From Novosphingobium sediminis (GTDB taxonomy: Bacteria; Pseudomonadota; Alphaproteobacteria; Sphingomonadales; Sphingomonadaceae), in contig NZ_BJYR01000002.1 of the NCBI RefSeq assembly GCF_007991615.1, positions 240,572 through 304,571 on the forward strand: a stretch of DNA of 64,000 nucleotides, given 5' to 3'. Positions 16,942-26,419 of this stretch are shown in pieces; within the stretch, counting starts at the first letter, position 1, and each line of letters starts with the position of its first letter. Position numbers and translations under genes: made by a program. Under the pieces are notes generated by a model. It saw only the letters and a program-made list of their open reading frames with translations, was not told the DNA's origin and searched no databases.

Positions 16942-19900
16942 TCAGAAGTTGAACTTCACGCCCGCAAACACGCGGCGCGAACCCGATTCATACCGGAACG
17001 GCAGCTCGGGGAACTGCAGGTAGGTCTTGGTGTTTTCCTTGTTCAGGTTGATGCCTTCGAGGAACACGTTGAAGTTCGGCGTCAACTGATAGGAAATCTG
17101 CCCGTCGAGCTGGCCATAGGGCTTCTGATAGATACCCAGCGTGCGCGTCACGCCGCCATCGCCGAAGCCGAAGTTGCCGAGGTAGGACTTCGAGCGCCAC
17201 GAGTACGAGGCGCGCGCCGCGAACCCGCTCTTCTCGAAGTAGACCTGCCCGTTGAACGAGTGCTTCGAAACGCCCGGCAGCGGCAGGCCCGACTGGAAGT
17301 CGTTGCTGAATTCGGTGCTGGTATCCGAGAACGTGTAGTTCGCGGTGAAGCCGAGGCCGAACGGGAAGGCATATTGTGCTGCCAGTTCGAAGCCCTTCAC
17401 GCGGCCGCCCTTGCCGTTGACCGGCTGCGACACCGGACCGACACGCCCGCCGCTCTGATCGTTGACGAAGACTGGCACAGTCTGCGTGACGACGAAGCTG
17501 TCGACTTCCTTCCAGAATACGCCCGCCGAAAGCAGGCCCTGCCGGCCGAAGTAGTATTCGACCCCCAGATCGAACTGGTAAGCCCGGAACGGATCGAGGC
17601 TGGCGTTGCCGCGGCTGCCGCTGGTGAACAGGAACTTGTCCGTCGCCGCATCGCGTGTGAAGTCGGTGGCGAAACCACGGCCCAGATCGAACAGCGGCTG
17701 GCGCGAAGTCACTCGGGCAGCCGAGGCGCGGACCTTGATGTCCTGCGCCGCATCCACCACCACGTTCACGCTCGGCAGGAAGTCGGTGTAGGACCGCTGG
17801 ACGCTCGAGGTGTCGAAGTCCTTCACCACGCCGTTCCAGCTGTCGGTGCCGTAGTAGGTCGGGTTTGCCGTGCCCTGGTTCTGGTCCACCTTGAGCTGGG
17901 TGTTGACGATGCGCAGGCCCACGTTGACGTGGAAGCTGTCATCCTTCCCGCCGATATCGGCCATGACATAGCCGGTCTTGGTCTCTTCCTTCACGTAGAA
18001 GGTCTGGAGCGGATCTTCGAAGAAGCTGAACGGTGTGGAGGGATAGAGGTTCTGGATCCACTTGAGCGCGTTCACCATCTGCGCGCGGTTCTGGATCAGC
18101 ACCTTGCCGCCCGGAACGTTGGGATTGACCAGCGTCTCGACCCGGCCCGCATTGCTCGTGAACGTGTCATAGGGCGTAATCAGCGCCGGCGAATTGCCGA
18201 AGCGGCTGCACCCGGCAAAGGCTGCGGGCTTGTTGGCCTCGGGCAGATCGCAGATCTTGTAGCCGATCGCGCCGTCCTGAAAGTAGCCGTAGGGCGTGTA
18301 GTTGTAGTTGAAGCCCGGCACGCGCTCTGCCGCAGGGATCTTGGTCGCGTCGATTTCGCCCTTGCCGGAATAATCCGCCAGATAGCGGCCCGAAGTGAAG
18401 TCCACCGTGCGCTGGCCATAGCGGAAGCCGGCGCTCACCGTGATCTTGCCCTTTTCCGAAGGATCGACATCCCACGCCACATCGGTGCGGATCGAGTGGC
18501 CCTTGATCTTCGAGCGGTCACCAAAGGCCCAGTGCGACTTGAAGAAGCCGTTGGCCGGGTTGCTGAACAGGTCCGGCGGGCTGCCCGGCGCAATTCCGAA
18601 CTTGGGCAGATCGCCGTTGCTGTAGGTAAAATCGAACGTCGCCGGAGCCGCGCTGTTGAGCGCGACGCCGTCCTGCAGCGGACCGCCCACCGCGCCCTGC
18701 CGCACGGTGTACTTGGTGAAGCGCACGTCGTTGTTGGCAACATCGCGGAACAGCGTGCCGTTCGAATAAGTCGCTTCCACGTTGGCGCGGAAGTTCGAGC
18801 CGTTGTCGAACTTGGTGCCGAACTGCACGTTGTCCGATTTGATGCTGGATTCGTCCACCACCGAGATCGCCTCGGCCGACTGCGCACGGACGGTGCCGCT
18901 CGTCAGCACGCCGTTGCTGTTGATCTGGTAGCCCGGCAGCAGGCCGAGAGATTCGCCCTGGCCAAACGGGAACTTCACCGAACCTTCGCGCGTGTCCACC
19001 TTGAGATCGGAGTGGAAGTACTGGAGGTCGAGGCTCAGCGTGTCGGTCGGGCGGAACGCGAGGCCGGCCGAAACGCCCCAGCGGGTGCGGTACTGGTCGC
19101 GGTCGGTCACATAGCGGTATTCCGGCGCGTAGTAGTTGGTCGGCACCGTCGCCGTATCGCGGCGGCCTGCGCCGAACGCCCAGTTGCCACGGTTTTCGCC
19201 GCCGAGGATGTCGTAGTGGCCGTTCGTCTTGCTGTAGCTGCCCGAAAGGATGATGCCGATCTTGTCGTTGAAGTTGTAGCTCGCAACCACCGCGCCGGTC
19301 GGCTTCCAGCCATCAATGCCGTTCGCCTTGTTGAGCCGCGCGTTGCCCGCCACGGTCAGCCCGTTCTTGAGATCGAGCGGGTTGCGCGTCTTGAGGTTGA
19401 CGATGCCGCCAAGGCCGCCCTCAAGCAGCGAGGCGTTGGGCGACTTGAACACCTCGACGCCGCCGATCAGTTCTGAAGGCACGCTTTCAAGGCTGTCGGT
19501 GCGGGTGAAGTTGCCCTCGCCCACCTTGAACACTTCCTGGCCCGTCACGAACAGTTCGCCGTTGAGCACGGTGAGGTTCTGCTCGAGGCCGCGGATGCGC
19601 ACCTTGGTGCCCTGGCCGTTCTCGCGGTCGATCTGGATGCCGGGCAGGCGTTGCAGCGATTCCGTGATGTTCTGATCGGGGAACTTGCCGATATCCTCTG
19701 CGCTCACCGATTCGATGATGAGGTTCGAATTGCGCTTGGCATCAAGCGCGGCGGCCAGCGACTGGCGGAAGCCGGTCACGACGATCGGCGCACCGCCTTC
19801 ATCGCTCGCGGCAGTATCGGCCTGCGCGACCTGCTGCGGCGCACCTTGCGCGGCGGCGTTGCCCGCCACCAGCAGCGCCATGATCGACGCAGCCCCCATG

Positions 19901-19968
19901 AGGCCCTTCTTGGCCAGAAGCCCGTTCCTTGAAAGCACAGTCTCAGGACGTGCGATGCGATCAGACAT
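16942..19968 (-). CDS. TonB-dependent receptor (carbohydrate type)
   Basis: Outer-membrane active transporter of 1008 residues. After a signal sequence (MGAASIMALLVAGNAAAQG) comes the TonB box region APIVVTGFRQSLAAALDAKR, then the plug domain (VSAEDIGKFPDQNITESLQRLPGIQIDREN), and a long beta barrel ending in VFAGVKFNF with terminal Phe. The plug wording is typical of the sphingomonad and Caulobacter receptors placed in carbohydrate loci. An AGGGGAGAG ribosome site precedes the ATG. It heads an operon with halogenase, sugar kinase and repressor and is divergent from two exported glycosidases, so it probably imports the oligosaccharides or glycosides those enzymes attack. Confidence 0.93.
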   Translation of the reverse strand: MSDRIARPETVLSRNGLLAKKGLMGAASIMALLVAGNAAAQGAPQQVAQADTAASDEGGAPIVVTGFRQSLAAALDAKRNSNLIIESVSAEDIGKFPDQNITESLQRLPGIQIDRENGQGTKVRIRGLEQNLTVLNGELFVTGQEVFKVGEGNFTRTDSLESVPSELIGGVEVFKSPNASLLEGGLGGIVNLKTRNPLDLKNGLTVAGNARLNKANGIDGWKPTGAVVASYNFNDKIGIILSGSYSKTNGHYDILGGENRGNWAFGAGRRDTATVPTNYYAPEYRYVTDRDQYRTRWGVSAGLAFRPTDTLSLDLQYFHSDLKVDTREGSVKFPFGQGESLGLLPGYQINSNGVLTSGTVRAQSAEAISVVDESSIKSDNVQFGTKFDNGSNFRANVEATYSNGTLFRDVANNDVRFTKYTVRQGAVGGPLQDGVALNSAAPATFDFTYSNGDLPKFGIAPGSPPDLFSNPANGFFKSHWAFGDRSKIKGHSIRTDVAWDVDPSEKGKITVSAGFRYGQRTVDFTSGRYLADYSGKGEIDATKIPAAERVPGFNYNYTPYGYFQDGAIGYKICDLPEANKPAAFAGCSRFGNSPALITPYDTFTSNAGRVETLVNPNVPGGKVLIQNRAQMVNALKWIQNLYPSTPFSFFEDPLQTFYVKEETKTGYVMADIGGKDDSFHVNVGLRIVNTQLKVDQNQGTANPTYYGTDSWNGVVKDFDTSSVQRSYTDFLPSVNVVVDAAQDIKVRASAARVTSRQPLFDLGRGFATDFTRDAATDKFLFTSGSRGNASLDPFRAYQFDLGVEYYFGRQGLLSAGVFWKEVDSFVVTQTVPVFVNDQSGGRVGPVSQPVNGKGGRVKGFELAAQYAFPFGLGFTANYTFSDTSTEFSNDFQSGLPLPGVSKHSFNGQVYFEKSGFAARASYSWRSKSYLGNFGFGDGGVTRTLGIYQKPYGQLDGQISYQLTPNFNVFLEGINLNKENTKTYLQFPELPFRYESGSRRVFAGVKFNF

Positions 19969-20083
19969 GGTCTCTCCCCTTGCAAGTTGAACGGCAACCC
20001 CCGCTTTGGCCGGGGTGATGCCGCCTTTCTGGTTTTCCGGCTGCCCGCGAAGGGAGTTTGGCCGGAACTGTGTGGCACGGTTG

Positions 20084-20120
20084 AAATACGATCATCTTGT
20101 CCGTATTGTCAACGTTGTCA
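20084..20120. promoter_or_regulatory. Divergent promoter region with LacI/ROK-like palindrome
   Basis: TGTCAACGTTGTCA at 20107-20120 is a near-perfect 14-base palindrome with one mismatched pair and a central CG, the layout of LacI-family operators. Read on the minus strand, its TTGACA (20112 to 20107) is a consensus -35 box, and 17 bases further on is GTATTT (20089 to 20084) as a possible -10 for the TonB receptor. A repressor bound here would block that promoter and sits upstream of the divergent GH3 gene. The binding protein is not known. Confidence 0.45.
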
Positions 20121-20202
20121 TTCAGTTTATATTATCATCTTTAATTATTCGAGGAACCGGGCATGGTCAATCATCCCGGGAAACGGAGAGGAAAGCCAAG
20201 GA

Positions 20203-22743
20203 ATGAAGCGGATTTCGCACCTCACCGGCACCATTGCCGGGATGGCCTGCAGCATGGCCCTGGCAGCCTTTCTCACGCCAACGACTCTGCTCGCGACTCC
20301 GACTGGCAGCGCACCCGAGTCGGCTGCGAACGTTCACCCGGAGCAGTGGCCGCGAATCGCATGGCCCAAGGTCGTGACCGATGCGGATGAGGCAAAAATT
20401 GCCGCGCTTCTCCAGCAGATGGATGCCGCCTGCAAAGTCGGTCAGGTCATCCAGGGCGATATCGCCAGCCTCACGCCCGAAGATGTCGCGCGCTACAATC
20501 TCGGCTCGGTGCTCAATGGCGGCAATTCGGGCCCCTATGGTAACGACCTCGCCCCGCCGCGCGATTGGCTGAAGCTGGCTGACGCGTTCTACACCGCCTC
20601 GGTGCGCGGCAGGCCGGGCTGCCCCGGCATTCCGGCGATCTGGGGCACCGACGCAGTTCACGGCCATAGCAACATCATCGGCGCCACCCTGTTTCCACAC
20701 AACGTAGGCCTTGGCGCCATGCGCGATCCCGATCTGATCGAGAAGATCGGCGCTGCGACCGCCGCCGAAATCCGCGTCACCGGTCAGGAATGGACTTTCG
20801 CCCCCACCGTCACCGTGCCGCAGGACTACCGCTGGGGCCGCGCCTACGAAGGCTATTCGTCCGATCCCGCGCTCGTTGCCAGCTACGTCGGCCGCATGGT
20901 GCGCGGGCTGCAGGGTCCGCCGACGACCGACCGCGTGCTCGCCGGCCCGCATGTGATCGCCAGCACCAAGCACTTCATTGCCGATGGCGGCACCACGGAC
21001 GGACACGATCAGGGCGACGCCGAGATCGACGAGACCACGCTGCGCCTCGTCCACGGCGCGCCCTATCTACCCGCGATCGAAAACGGCGTCGCCACCGTGA
21101 TGACGAGCTTTTCAAGCTGGAACGGCGTCAAGATCGCAGGCAACAAGGGTCTCGTCACCGATGTCCTCAAGGACCGCCTCGGCTTCGGCGGCTTCGTCGT
21201 GACCGATTGGAACGCGCACGGCCAGATCGCCGGTTGCACCAATGCCAGCTGCCCGCAGGCGCTCCTTGCCGGGGTCGACATGTATATGGCGCCCGATAGC
21301 TGGAAGCCGCTCTACCAGAGCCTCCTCAAGCAGGTGCAGAATGGCACCGTGCCCATGGACCGCCTCGATGATGCCGTCGCCCGCATCCTGCGCGTGAAAG
21401 CACGCCTCGGCATGTTCGAGATGGGTGCGCCGTCCACCCGCCCGCTCGCTGGCCAGTGGAACCTGCTCGGCAGCCCCGAACACCGCGCGATCGCCCGCGA
21501 AGCCGTGCGCAAGTCTCTGGTCCTGCTCAAGAACACCGGCGTCCTCCCCCTGAAGCAAGGCGCCCGCCTGCTCGTCGCTGGTGACGGCGCGGATGATGTC
21601 GCCCGCCAGTCCGGCGGCTGGACGATCACCTGGCAGGGCACCGGCCTCACCCGCGATCAGTTCCCCGGCGCGACCACGCTGTGGGAAGGCCTAAAGTCCG
21701 CCGCTGAAGCCTCCGGCGGCAGCGCCGAACTTGCCGCCGATGGCCGGTTCAAGCAAAAGCCCGATGCCGCCGTCGTCGTCTTCGGTGAAACACCCTATGC
21801 CGAATTCCAGGGCGATATCCGCTCGCTGCAACTGCGCAGCGACCTGACCGGACCGCTCGCCACGATGAAGGCGCTCAAGGCGCAAGGCATCCCGGTTGTC
21901 GCCGTCATGCTCACCGGACGGCCCTTGTTCGTGAACCCCGAACTCAACGCCGCCGATGCCTTCGTCGTCGCGTGGCTCCCCGGCTCGGAGGGCGAAGGCG
22001 TGGCCGATGTGCTCTATGCAAAGGACGGCGCAGACTTCACCGGCCGCCTCCCCACTGCATGGCCGCGCACGGCGCGTCACGGCGATGATCCGCTCTTTGC
22101 CTATGGCTACGGCCTTGCGATGGCGCAGGGGGCAACGCCATGGACTGCGCTGCCCGAAGATCCGGGCGTTGCCGCAGAGGCGGTTCCCGGCGTCTATCTC
22201 CAGCGCGGGCAGGCGCAGACCGGCTGGTCGCTCGTGCTGACCGATCCCTATGCCGCGCCGCATGTTGTCGGACCAGTTCCCGCAGCCACGCCGGGCGGCC
22301 GCATCGCCATCACCGCCATCGACAAGGACGTGCAGGAAGGCGCGCGTCGCATCGTCGTCGGCAAGGGCCCGGAACCTGTAACGATCGCGCTGGAAGCCGC
22401 TTCCCCCCGCGATCTTTCGCGCGAGACCAATGGCGATGTGCTTCTGCTCGTCACCATGAAGCTCGATGCAAGGCCCGGCGCCCCCGTCACCGTCGCCGCA
22501 CGCTGCGGCAACGGCCCCTGCGGCGCTCCTGTGGCCCTGCCCGAACTTGCCGCGCTGCCGATCGGCGAATGGACAACCCTTGCCGTCCCGCTCAAGTGCC
22601 TGCTACCCGCCGGTTCGGCCAGCAACGCCGTCTCCAGCCCGCTCGTCCTCGCCACGCGCGGCCCGCTTTCCTTCGGACTTGCGAGCGTGACGCTCGGCAC
22701 GAAGGGCGATATCGTGGCGGGGTGCAAAGCATCGGCAAAATAA
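20203..22743 (+). CDS. Exported GH3 beta-glucosidase / glucan exo-hydrolase (ExoP type)
   Basis: An 846-residue family 3 glycoside hydrolase with an N-terminal signal peptide ending near LLATPTGS. The N-terminal TIM barrel shows GTDAVHGHSN, the KHFIADGG motif and the nucleophile Asp335 in GGFVVTDWNAHG. The second domain begins with VLLKNTGVLPLKQ. A C-terminal beta domain of about 200 residues (from about GVYLQRGQAQTGWSLV) resembles the extra domain of the marine ExoP beta-glucan hydrolase. The start was chosen at MKRISHL, as the longer in-frame extension crosses the promoter. It is expected to cleave beta-glucosides or xylosides in the periplasm and is followed closely by a GH2 enzyme. Confidence 0.92.
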   Translation: MKRISHLTGTIAGMACSMALAAFLTPTTLLATPTGSAPESAANVHPEQWPRIAWPKVVTDADEAKIAALLQQMDAACKVGQVIQGDIASLTPEDVARYNLGSVLNGGNSGPYGNDLAPPRDWLKLADAFYTASVRGRPGCPGIPAIWGTDAVHGHSNIIGATLFPHNVGLGAMRDPDLIEKIGAATAAEIRVTGQEWTFAPTVTVPQDYRWGRAYEGYSSDPALVASYVGRMVRGLQGPPTTDRVLAGPHVIASTKHFIADGGTTDGHDQGDAEIDETTLRLVHGAPYLPAIENGVATVMTSFSSWNGVKIAGNKGLVTDVLKDRLGFGGFVVTDWNAHGQIAGCTNASCPQALLAGVDMYMAPDSWKPLYQSLLKQVQNGTVPMDRLDDAVARILRVKARLGMFEMGAPSTRPLAGQWNLLGSPEHRAIAREAVRKSLVLLKNTGVLPLKQGARLLVAGDGADDVARQSGGWTITWQGTGLTRDQFPGATTLWEGLKSAAEASGGSAELAADGRFKQKPDAAVVVFGETPYAEFQGDIRSLQLRSDLTGPLATMKALKAQGIPVVAVMLTGRPLFVNPELNAADAFVVAWLPGSEGEGVADVLYAKDGADFTGRLPTAWPRTARHGDDPLFAYGYGLAMAQGATPWTALPEDPGVAAEAVPGVYLQRGQAQTGWSLVLTDPYAAPHVVGPVPAATPGGRIAITAIDKDVQEGARRIVVGKGPEPVTIALEAASPRDLSRETNGDVLLLVTMKLDARPGAPVTVAARCGNGPCGAPVALPELAALPIGEWTTLAVPLKCLLPAGSASNAVSSPLVLATRGPLSFGLASVTLGTKGDIVAGCKASAK

Positions 22744-22843
22744 TGCATTTATTATGCATTTTAAATCTACTATGCTGACGTCAATTGATTGCGTTGTCAG
22801 ACGTCAGGCCAATTCAAGGCTGGACGCGGTGGAGAGAAGCACA

Positions 22844-25800
22844 ATGCCCGGATTCTTGCGCCAGCTGGCGCCCGCCCTCCTCGCCGCCAGCGCGCTGACC
22901 GCCCCGCCAGCCTGCGCCGAAGTGCCGGATGGCGGCGGCCCCTACAACGTCCGCATCCTCGAAGGAGGCATCGGGATCGAGCGTGATCTACCCGCCGCCA
23001 GCGCGGTCCTCGCGGCCAATGCGTCCTTCACATTCTCCGCATGGGTCAAGCCAGACCGCATCCAGCCCGGCGAAGTCACGCTGATCCAGCAGGGCCGAGC
23101 GCTCGTCCTGTCCGATGGCCGCCCGGCGCTACGCCTCGGCGAAAAATTGCTCACCGCCTCCACACCGCTCGCCGTAGGACGCTGGACACACCTTGCCGCC
23201 ACCTTCGACGGCAAAACCGTGCGCCTCTACATCGATGGCAAGCTCGCCGCGCAGCAACCCGCTACCACATCCACCACCAACCCCCGCATTGCCATCGCGC
23301 CGCCGATCCCAGGCAAGCCCCACTTCGCAGGCAGCCTCGCCGCCGCCACGCTTGACGATGTCGTCCGCGATCCTGCCATGCTCTTCGCTCAGCGTCCAGA
23401 CTTCGCCGCTGTCCAGTTCCGCGATGTCGGCGTTGGCTGGCCATTTCAGCGCAAGGCCAATATCGGCCTCACCGAACAGCAGGACGCCTGGCTGCTTCCC
23501 CATGCCAACACCCCGCCCAGCGCCCCGCGCGCCATCCCGGTCAAATCACAGCCCGCCCTCACACCCGCTTCACCGGGCCAATGGCAGGTAAACGGCTGGA
23601 AGCTGATCCCGGCCCCCGATCTCGGCCCCACAGACGGCGCCGCGCTTTCCCGCCCCGGCGTGGACACCGCCAAGTGGCTCGCCGCCCGCGTCCCCGGCAC
23701 AATCCTCGCCACGATGGTAGACCGCGGCGTCTATCCCGATCCCTATTACGGCCTCAACAACCTCGCGATCCCGGAAAGCCTCGCGCGGCAGGACTACTGG
23801 TACCGCGCCAGCTTCACCGTCCCCGCCGAAGCTGCCGGGAAATCACTCGCCTTGCGCTTTGACGGGATCAACTACGCCGCCGAAATCTGGATCAACGGCC
23901 AGCGCGCCGGCACCATGAAAGGCGCCTTCGCCCGCGGCCGCTTTGCCTTCACCCCGCAGCCCGGTGAAAACGTGGTCGCGATCAAAGTCAGCCCCCCGCC
24001 GCACCCCGGCATCCCGCACGAACAGTCCGTAAAAGGCGGCGTCGGCGAAAACGGCGGCCAACTCGCCATCGATGGCCCCACGTTCGTCGCCACCGAAGGC
24101 TGGGACTGGATCCCCGGCATCCGCGATCGCAACACCGGCCTCTGGCAAGGCGCCTTCCTCGAAGCCACCGGCCCTGTCCGCATCGGCGATCCGCACGTCG
24201 TCACCGATCTGCCGCTCCCCCGCACCGACAGCGCCGATATCACCATCGCGGTTCCGCTCACCAACGCCGCCGCGCAGGCCGTCTCGCTGACCGTCACCGC
24301 CAGGATCGGCGAGATCACCCTCACCCGCAGCGTGACAGCCGCCCCGGGCGAAACCACCGTTACCTTCTCCCCGGCAACCGATCCCGCGCTCCACTTGGCC
24401 AACCCGCGCCTGTGGTGGCCCAATGGCTACGGCGACCCCGCGCTCTACACGCTCACCCTCAGCGCCGCCGCAAACGGCCAGTCTTCCGACACCCGGAGCC
24501 TGCGCTTCGGCATCCGCGAAGTGAGCTGTGAACTCTCGCTGTTCGACCAGTCAGGCCGCCTGAACCGCGTCGAAGTCGATCCCACCGACGCCAGACCGGG
24601 CGAACTTCCCCTCATCGATGTCCGCCATCAGGCCATCAAGCAAACCCCGCTCGGCTGGGCGCAGAGCCTTACCCCCAGCGGCGAGAAATCCGCCGCCGTC
24701 CGCCCTGTTCCGCCTTCCATCGCGCTTCCCCACCTCACCCTGCGCGTCAACGGCGTCCGCATCGCCGCGCGCGGCGGCAGCTGGGGTATGGACGATGCGA
24801 TGAAGCGTTTCGGCCGCGCCGAGCTGGAACCCTATTTCCGCCTCGAGCGCGAAGCCCATATGAACGTGATCCGCAACTGGATGGGCAACAACACCGAGCC
24901 CGCGTTCTACGATCTCGCCGACGAAAACGGCATGATGATCCTCAACGACTTCTGGCAATCGACGCAGGATTTCCAGATCGAGCCCGAAGACCCGCAGCTG
25001 TTCCTCGCCAACGCGGCAGACACCATCGCGCGCTATCAGAGCCACCCCTCGATCGTCGTCTGGTTCGGCCGCAACGAAGGCGTGCCCTACCCCGCGCTCA
25101 ACGAAGGCCTCGATGCGCTGGTGCAGCGGCTTGACGGGACGCGCTGGTACACCGGCTCGTCAAACGTCGTGAACTTGGCTGGCTCCGGCCCCTACAACTA
25201 CCGCCCGCCCGAAGGCTATTTCACAGATCTTGCCTCGGGCTTCTCGGTCGAGACCGGCACGCCCAGCCTCGCCACGCGCGAGGCCATCGAGGCCAGCGTA
25301 CCCGCTGCCGATCGCTGGCCGCTGGGCGATACCATGGCCTACCACGACTGGCATTTCAGCGGGAACGGCGACACGCGCACGTTCATGGACATGCTCAGCG
25401 CCATGTTCGGCCCCATATCCAAAGACACCGGCAGCCTCGCCGATTTCGAGCGCAAGGCGCAGATGATGAACCTCGAAACCCACAAGGCGATGATGGAAGG
25501 CTTCGTCGGCCACTTGTGGACAAAGAATTCCGGCCGCCTGTTCTGGATGACGCACCCCTCGTGGCCGTCGAACGCGTGGCAGCTCTACAGTTCGGACATG
25601 GACACCCACGCCGCCTACTACGGCGCAAAGGCGGGCGCGGAGCCCGTGCATATCCAGCTCAATCTGCCCGATAATGCGCTGATGGTGATCAACACCACGC
25701 GCACCGATCTGACTGGATTGACGGCCAAAGTCCGCATCACCGATCTCGCGGGGCGCACCCTGCTCCAGAACGAACAGCGGCTAACCGCCCCCGCCAACAC

Positions 25801-26254
25801 GGCAACACCCGCAGGCACCGTCGATCTGGCGCCGCTGATGAACAAAGGCGGCATGGTGCTTGTCGCGATCGATCTCGTCGATACGAAAGGCGCCGTCCTC
25901 AGCCGCAACTTCTACTGGCGCGGCCGCGATAGCGCCGCCTACCGCGCGCTGAACGGCATGCCCGCCGCCACCGTCGGCTTGACGGCCAAGGCAAACGGGC
26001 AAACCGGCAGCGACCGGGTCCTGACCGTCGACCTCGCGAACACTGGCAAGACCCCCGCGCTCGCGGTCAAGCTCACTGTGCTCGACAAGGCCGGCGCGCG
26101 CGTCCTGCCCGCTTACTACGAGGACAACTACGTTGCGCTGATGCCCGGCGAGACGCGCACGCTAACCGTTCGCGTCCCCGCCGGTGCCAAGCCCGCCAGC
26201 ATCGCAATCCGCGGTTGGAATGCTCCGGAAAGCACGGCGAGAATCGCGCCCTGA
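22844..26254 (+). CDS. GH2 family glycoside hydrolase (beta-mannosidase/exo-glucosaminidase-like) with LamG-like N-terminal domain
   Basis: A 1136-residue exported enzyme; the signal peptide ends near PPACAEV. Residues about 45-185 form a LamG/concanavalin-like beta domain (FTFSAWVKPD, GRWTHLAATFDGKTVRLYIDGKL). The GH2 sugar-binding, immunoglobulin-like and TIM-barrel domains follow. The general acid/base is probably Glu745 in VWFGRNEG and the nucleophile Glu803 in FSVETGTPS. The overall pattern, including WDWIPGIRDRNTGLWQ and LRFGIREV, matches the exo-beta-glucosaminidase/plant endo-beta-mannosidase branch of GH2. The start at 22844 has GGAGAG seven bases upstream. It follows the GH3 gene by 100 bases; together they would trim a complex glycan or N-glycan-like substrate. 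Confidence 0.9.
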   Translation: MPGFLRQLAPALLAASALTAPPACAEVPDGGGPYNVRILEGGIGIERDLPAASAVLAANASFTFSAWVKPDRIQPGEVTLIQQGRALVLSDGRPALRLGEKLLTASTPLAVGRWTHLAATFDGKTVRLYIDGKLAAQQPATTSTTNPRIAIAPPIPGKPHFAGSLAAATLDDVVRDPAMLFAQRPDFAAVQFRDVGVGWPFQRKANIGLTEQQDAWLLPHANTPPSAPRAIPVKSQPALTPASPGQWQVNGWKLIPAPDLGPTDGAALSRPGVDTAKWLAARVPGTILATMVDRGVYPDPYYGLNNLAIPESLARQDYWYRASFTVPAEAAGKSLALRFDGINYAAEIWINGQRAGTMKGAFARGRFAFTPQPGENVVAIKVSPPPHPGIPHEQSVKGGVGENGGQLAIDGPTFVATEGWDWIPGIRDRNTGLWQGAFLEATGPVRIGDPHVVTDLPLPRTDSADITIAVPLTNAAAQAVSLTVTARIGEITLTRSVTAAPGETTVTFSPATDPALHLANPRLWWPNGYGDPALYTLTLSAAANGQSSDTRSLRFGIREVSCELSLFDQSGRLNRVEVDPTDARPGELPLIDVRHQAIKQTPLGWAQSLTPSGEKSAAVRPVPPSIALPHLTLRVNGVRIAARGGSWGMDDAMKRFGRAELEPYFRLEREAHMNVIRNWMGNNTEPAFYDLADENGMMILNDFWQSTQDFQIEPEDPQLFLANAADTIARYQSHPSIVVWFGRNEGVPYPALNEGLDALVQRLDGTRWYTGSSNVVNLAGSGPYNYRPPEGYFTDLASGFSVETGTPSLATREAIEASVPAADRWPLGDTMAYHDWHFSGNGDTRTFMDMLSAMFGPISKDTGSLADFERKAQMMNLETHKAMMEGFVGHLWTKNSGRLFWMTHPSWPSNAWQLYSSDMDTHAAYYGAKAGAEPVHIQLNLPDNALMVINTTRTDLTGLTAKVRITDLAGRTLLQNEQRLTAPANTATPAGTVDLAPLMNKGGMVLVAIDLVDTKGAVLSRNFYWRGRDSAAYRALNGMPAATVGLTAKANGQTGSDRVLTVDLANTGKTPALAVKLTVLDKAGARVLPAYYEDNYVALMPGETRTLTVRVPAGAKPASIAIRGWNAPESTARIAP

Positions 26255-26280
26255 TAGAAGAAGGCGGCAACCGTCTGAGT

Positions 26281-26359
26281 CGTCATTGCGAGCGTAGCGA
26301 AGCAATCCAGAGCGTCACTCCACAACGCGCTGGATTGCTTCGCTACGCTCGCAATGACG
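26281..26359. repeat. Dispersed palindromic repeat (type B)
   Basis: A 79-base near-perfect palindrome beginning CGTCATTGCGAGCGTAGCGA and ending with its reverse complement. A second copy lies at 45902-45980. Both copies sit between convergent genes, here GH2 and the molybdenum hydroxylase large subunit, and could end transcription from both directions. The element is of the REP-like type widespread in alphaproteobacterial genomes. Confidence 0.8.
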
Positions 26360-26419
26360 AAAGGGTGATCGCTTGACGGTCACCCCGGGGCTTGACCCGG
26401 AGTGCCGCTTGCCTGCGCC

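Noticed and set aside
16705..19476. A 923-codon open frame on the plus strand antisense to the TonB receptor
   Set aside because: It lacks any recognisable domain, is rich in Arg, Ala and Val from GC-biased antisense codons, and the opposite strand encodes a complete receptor.
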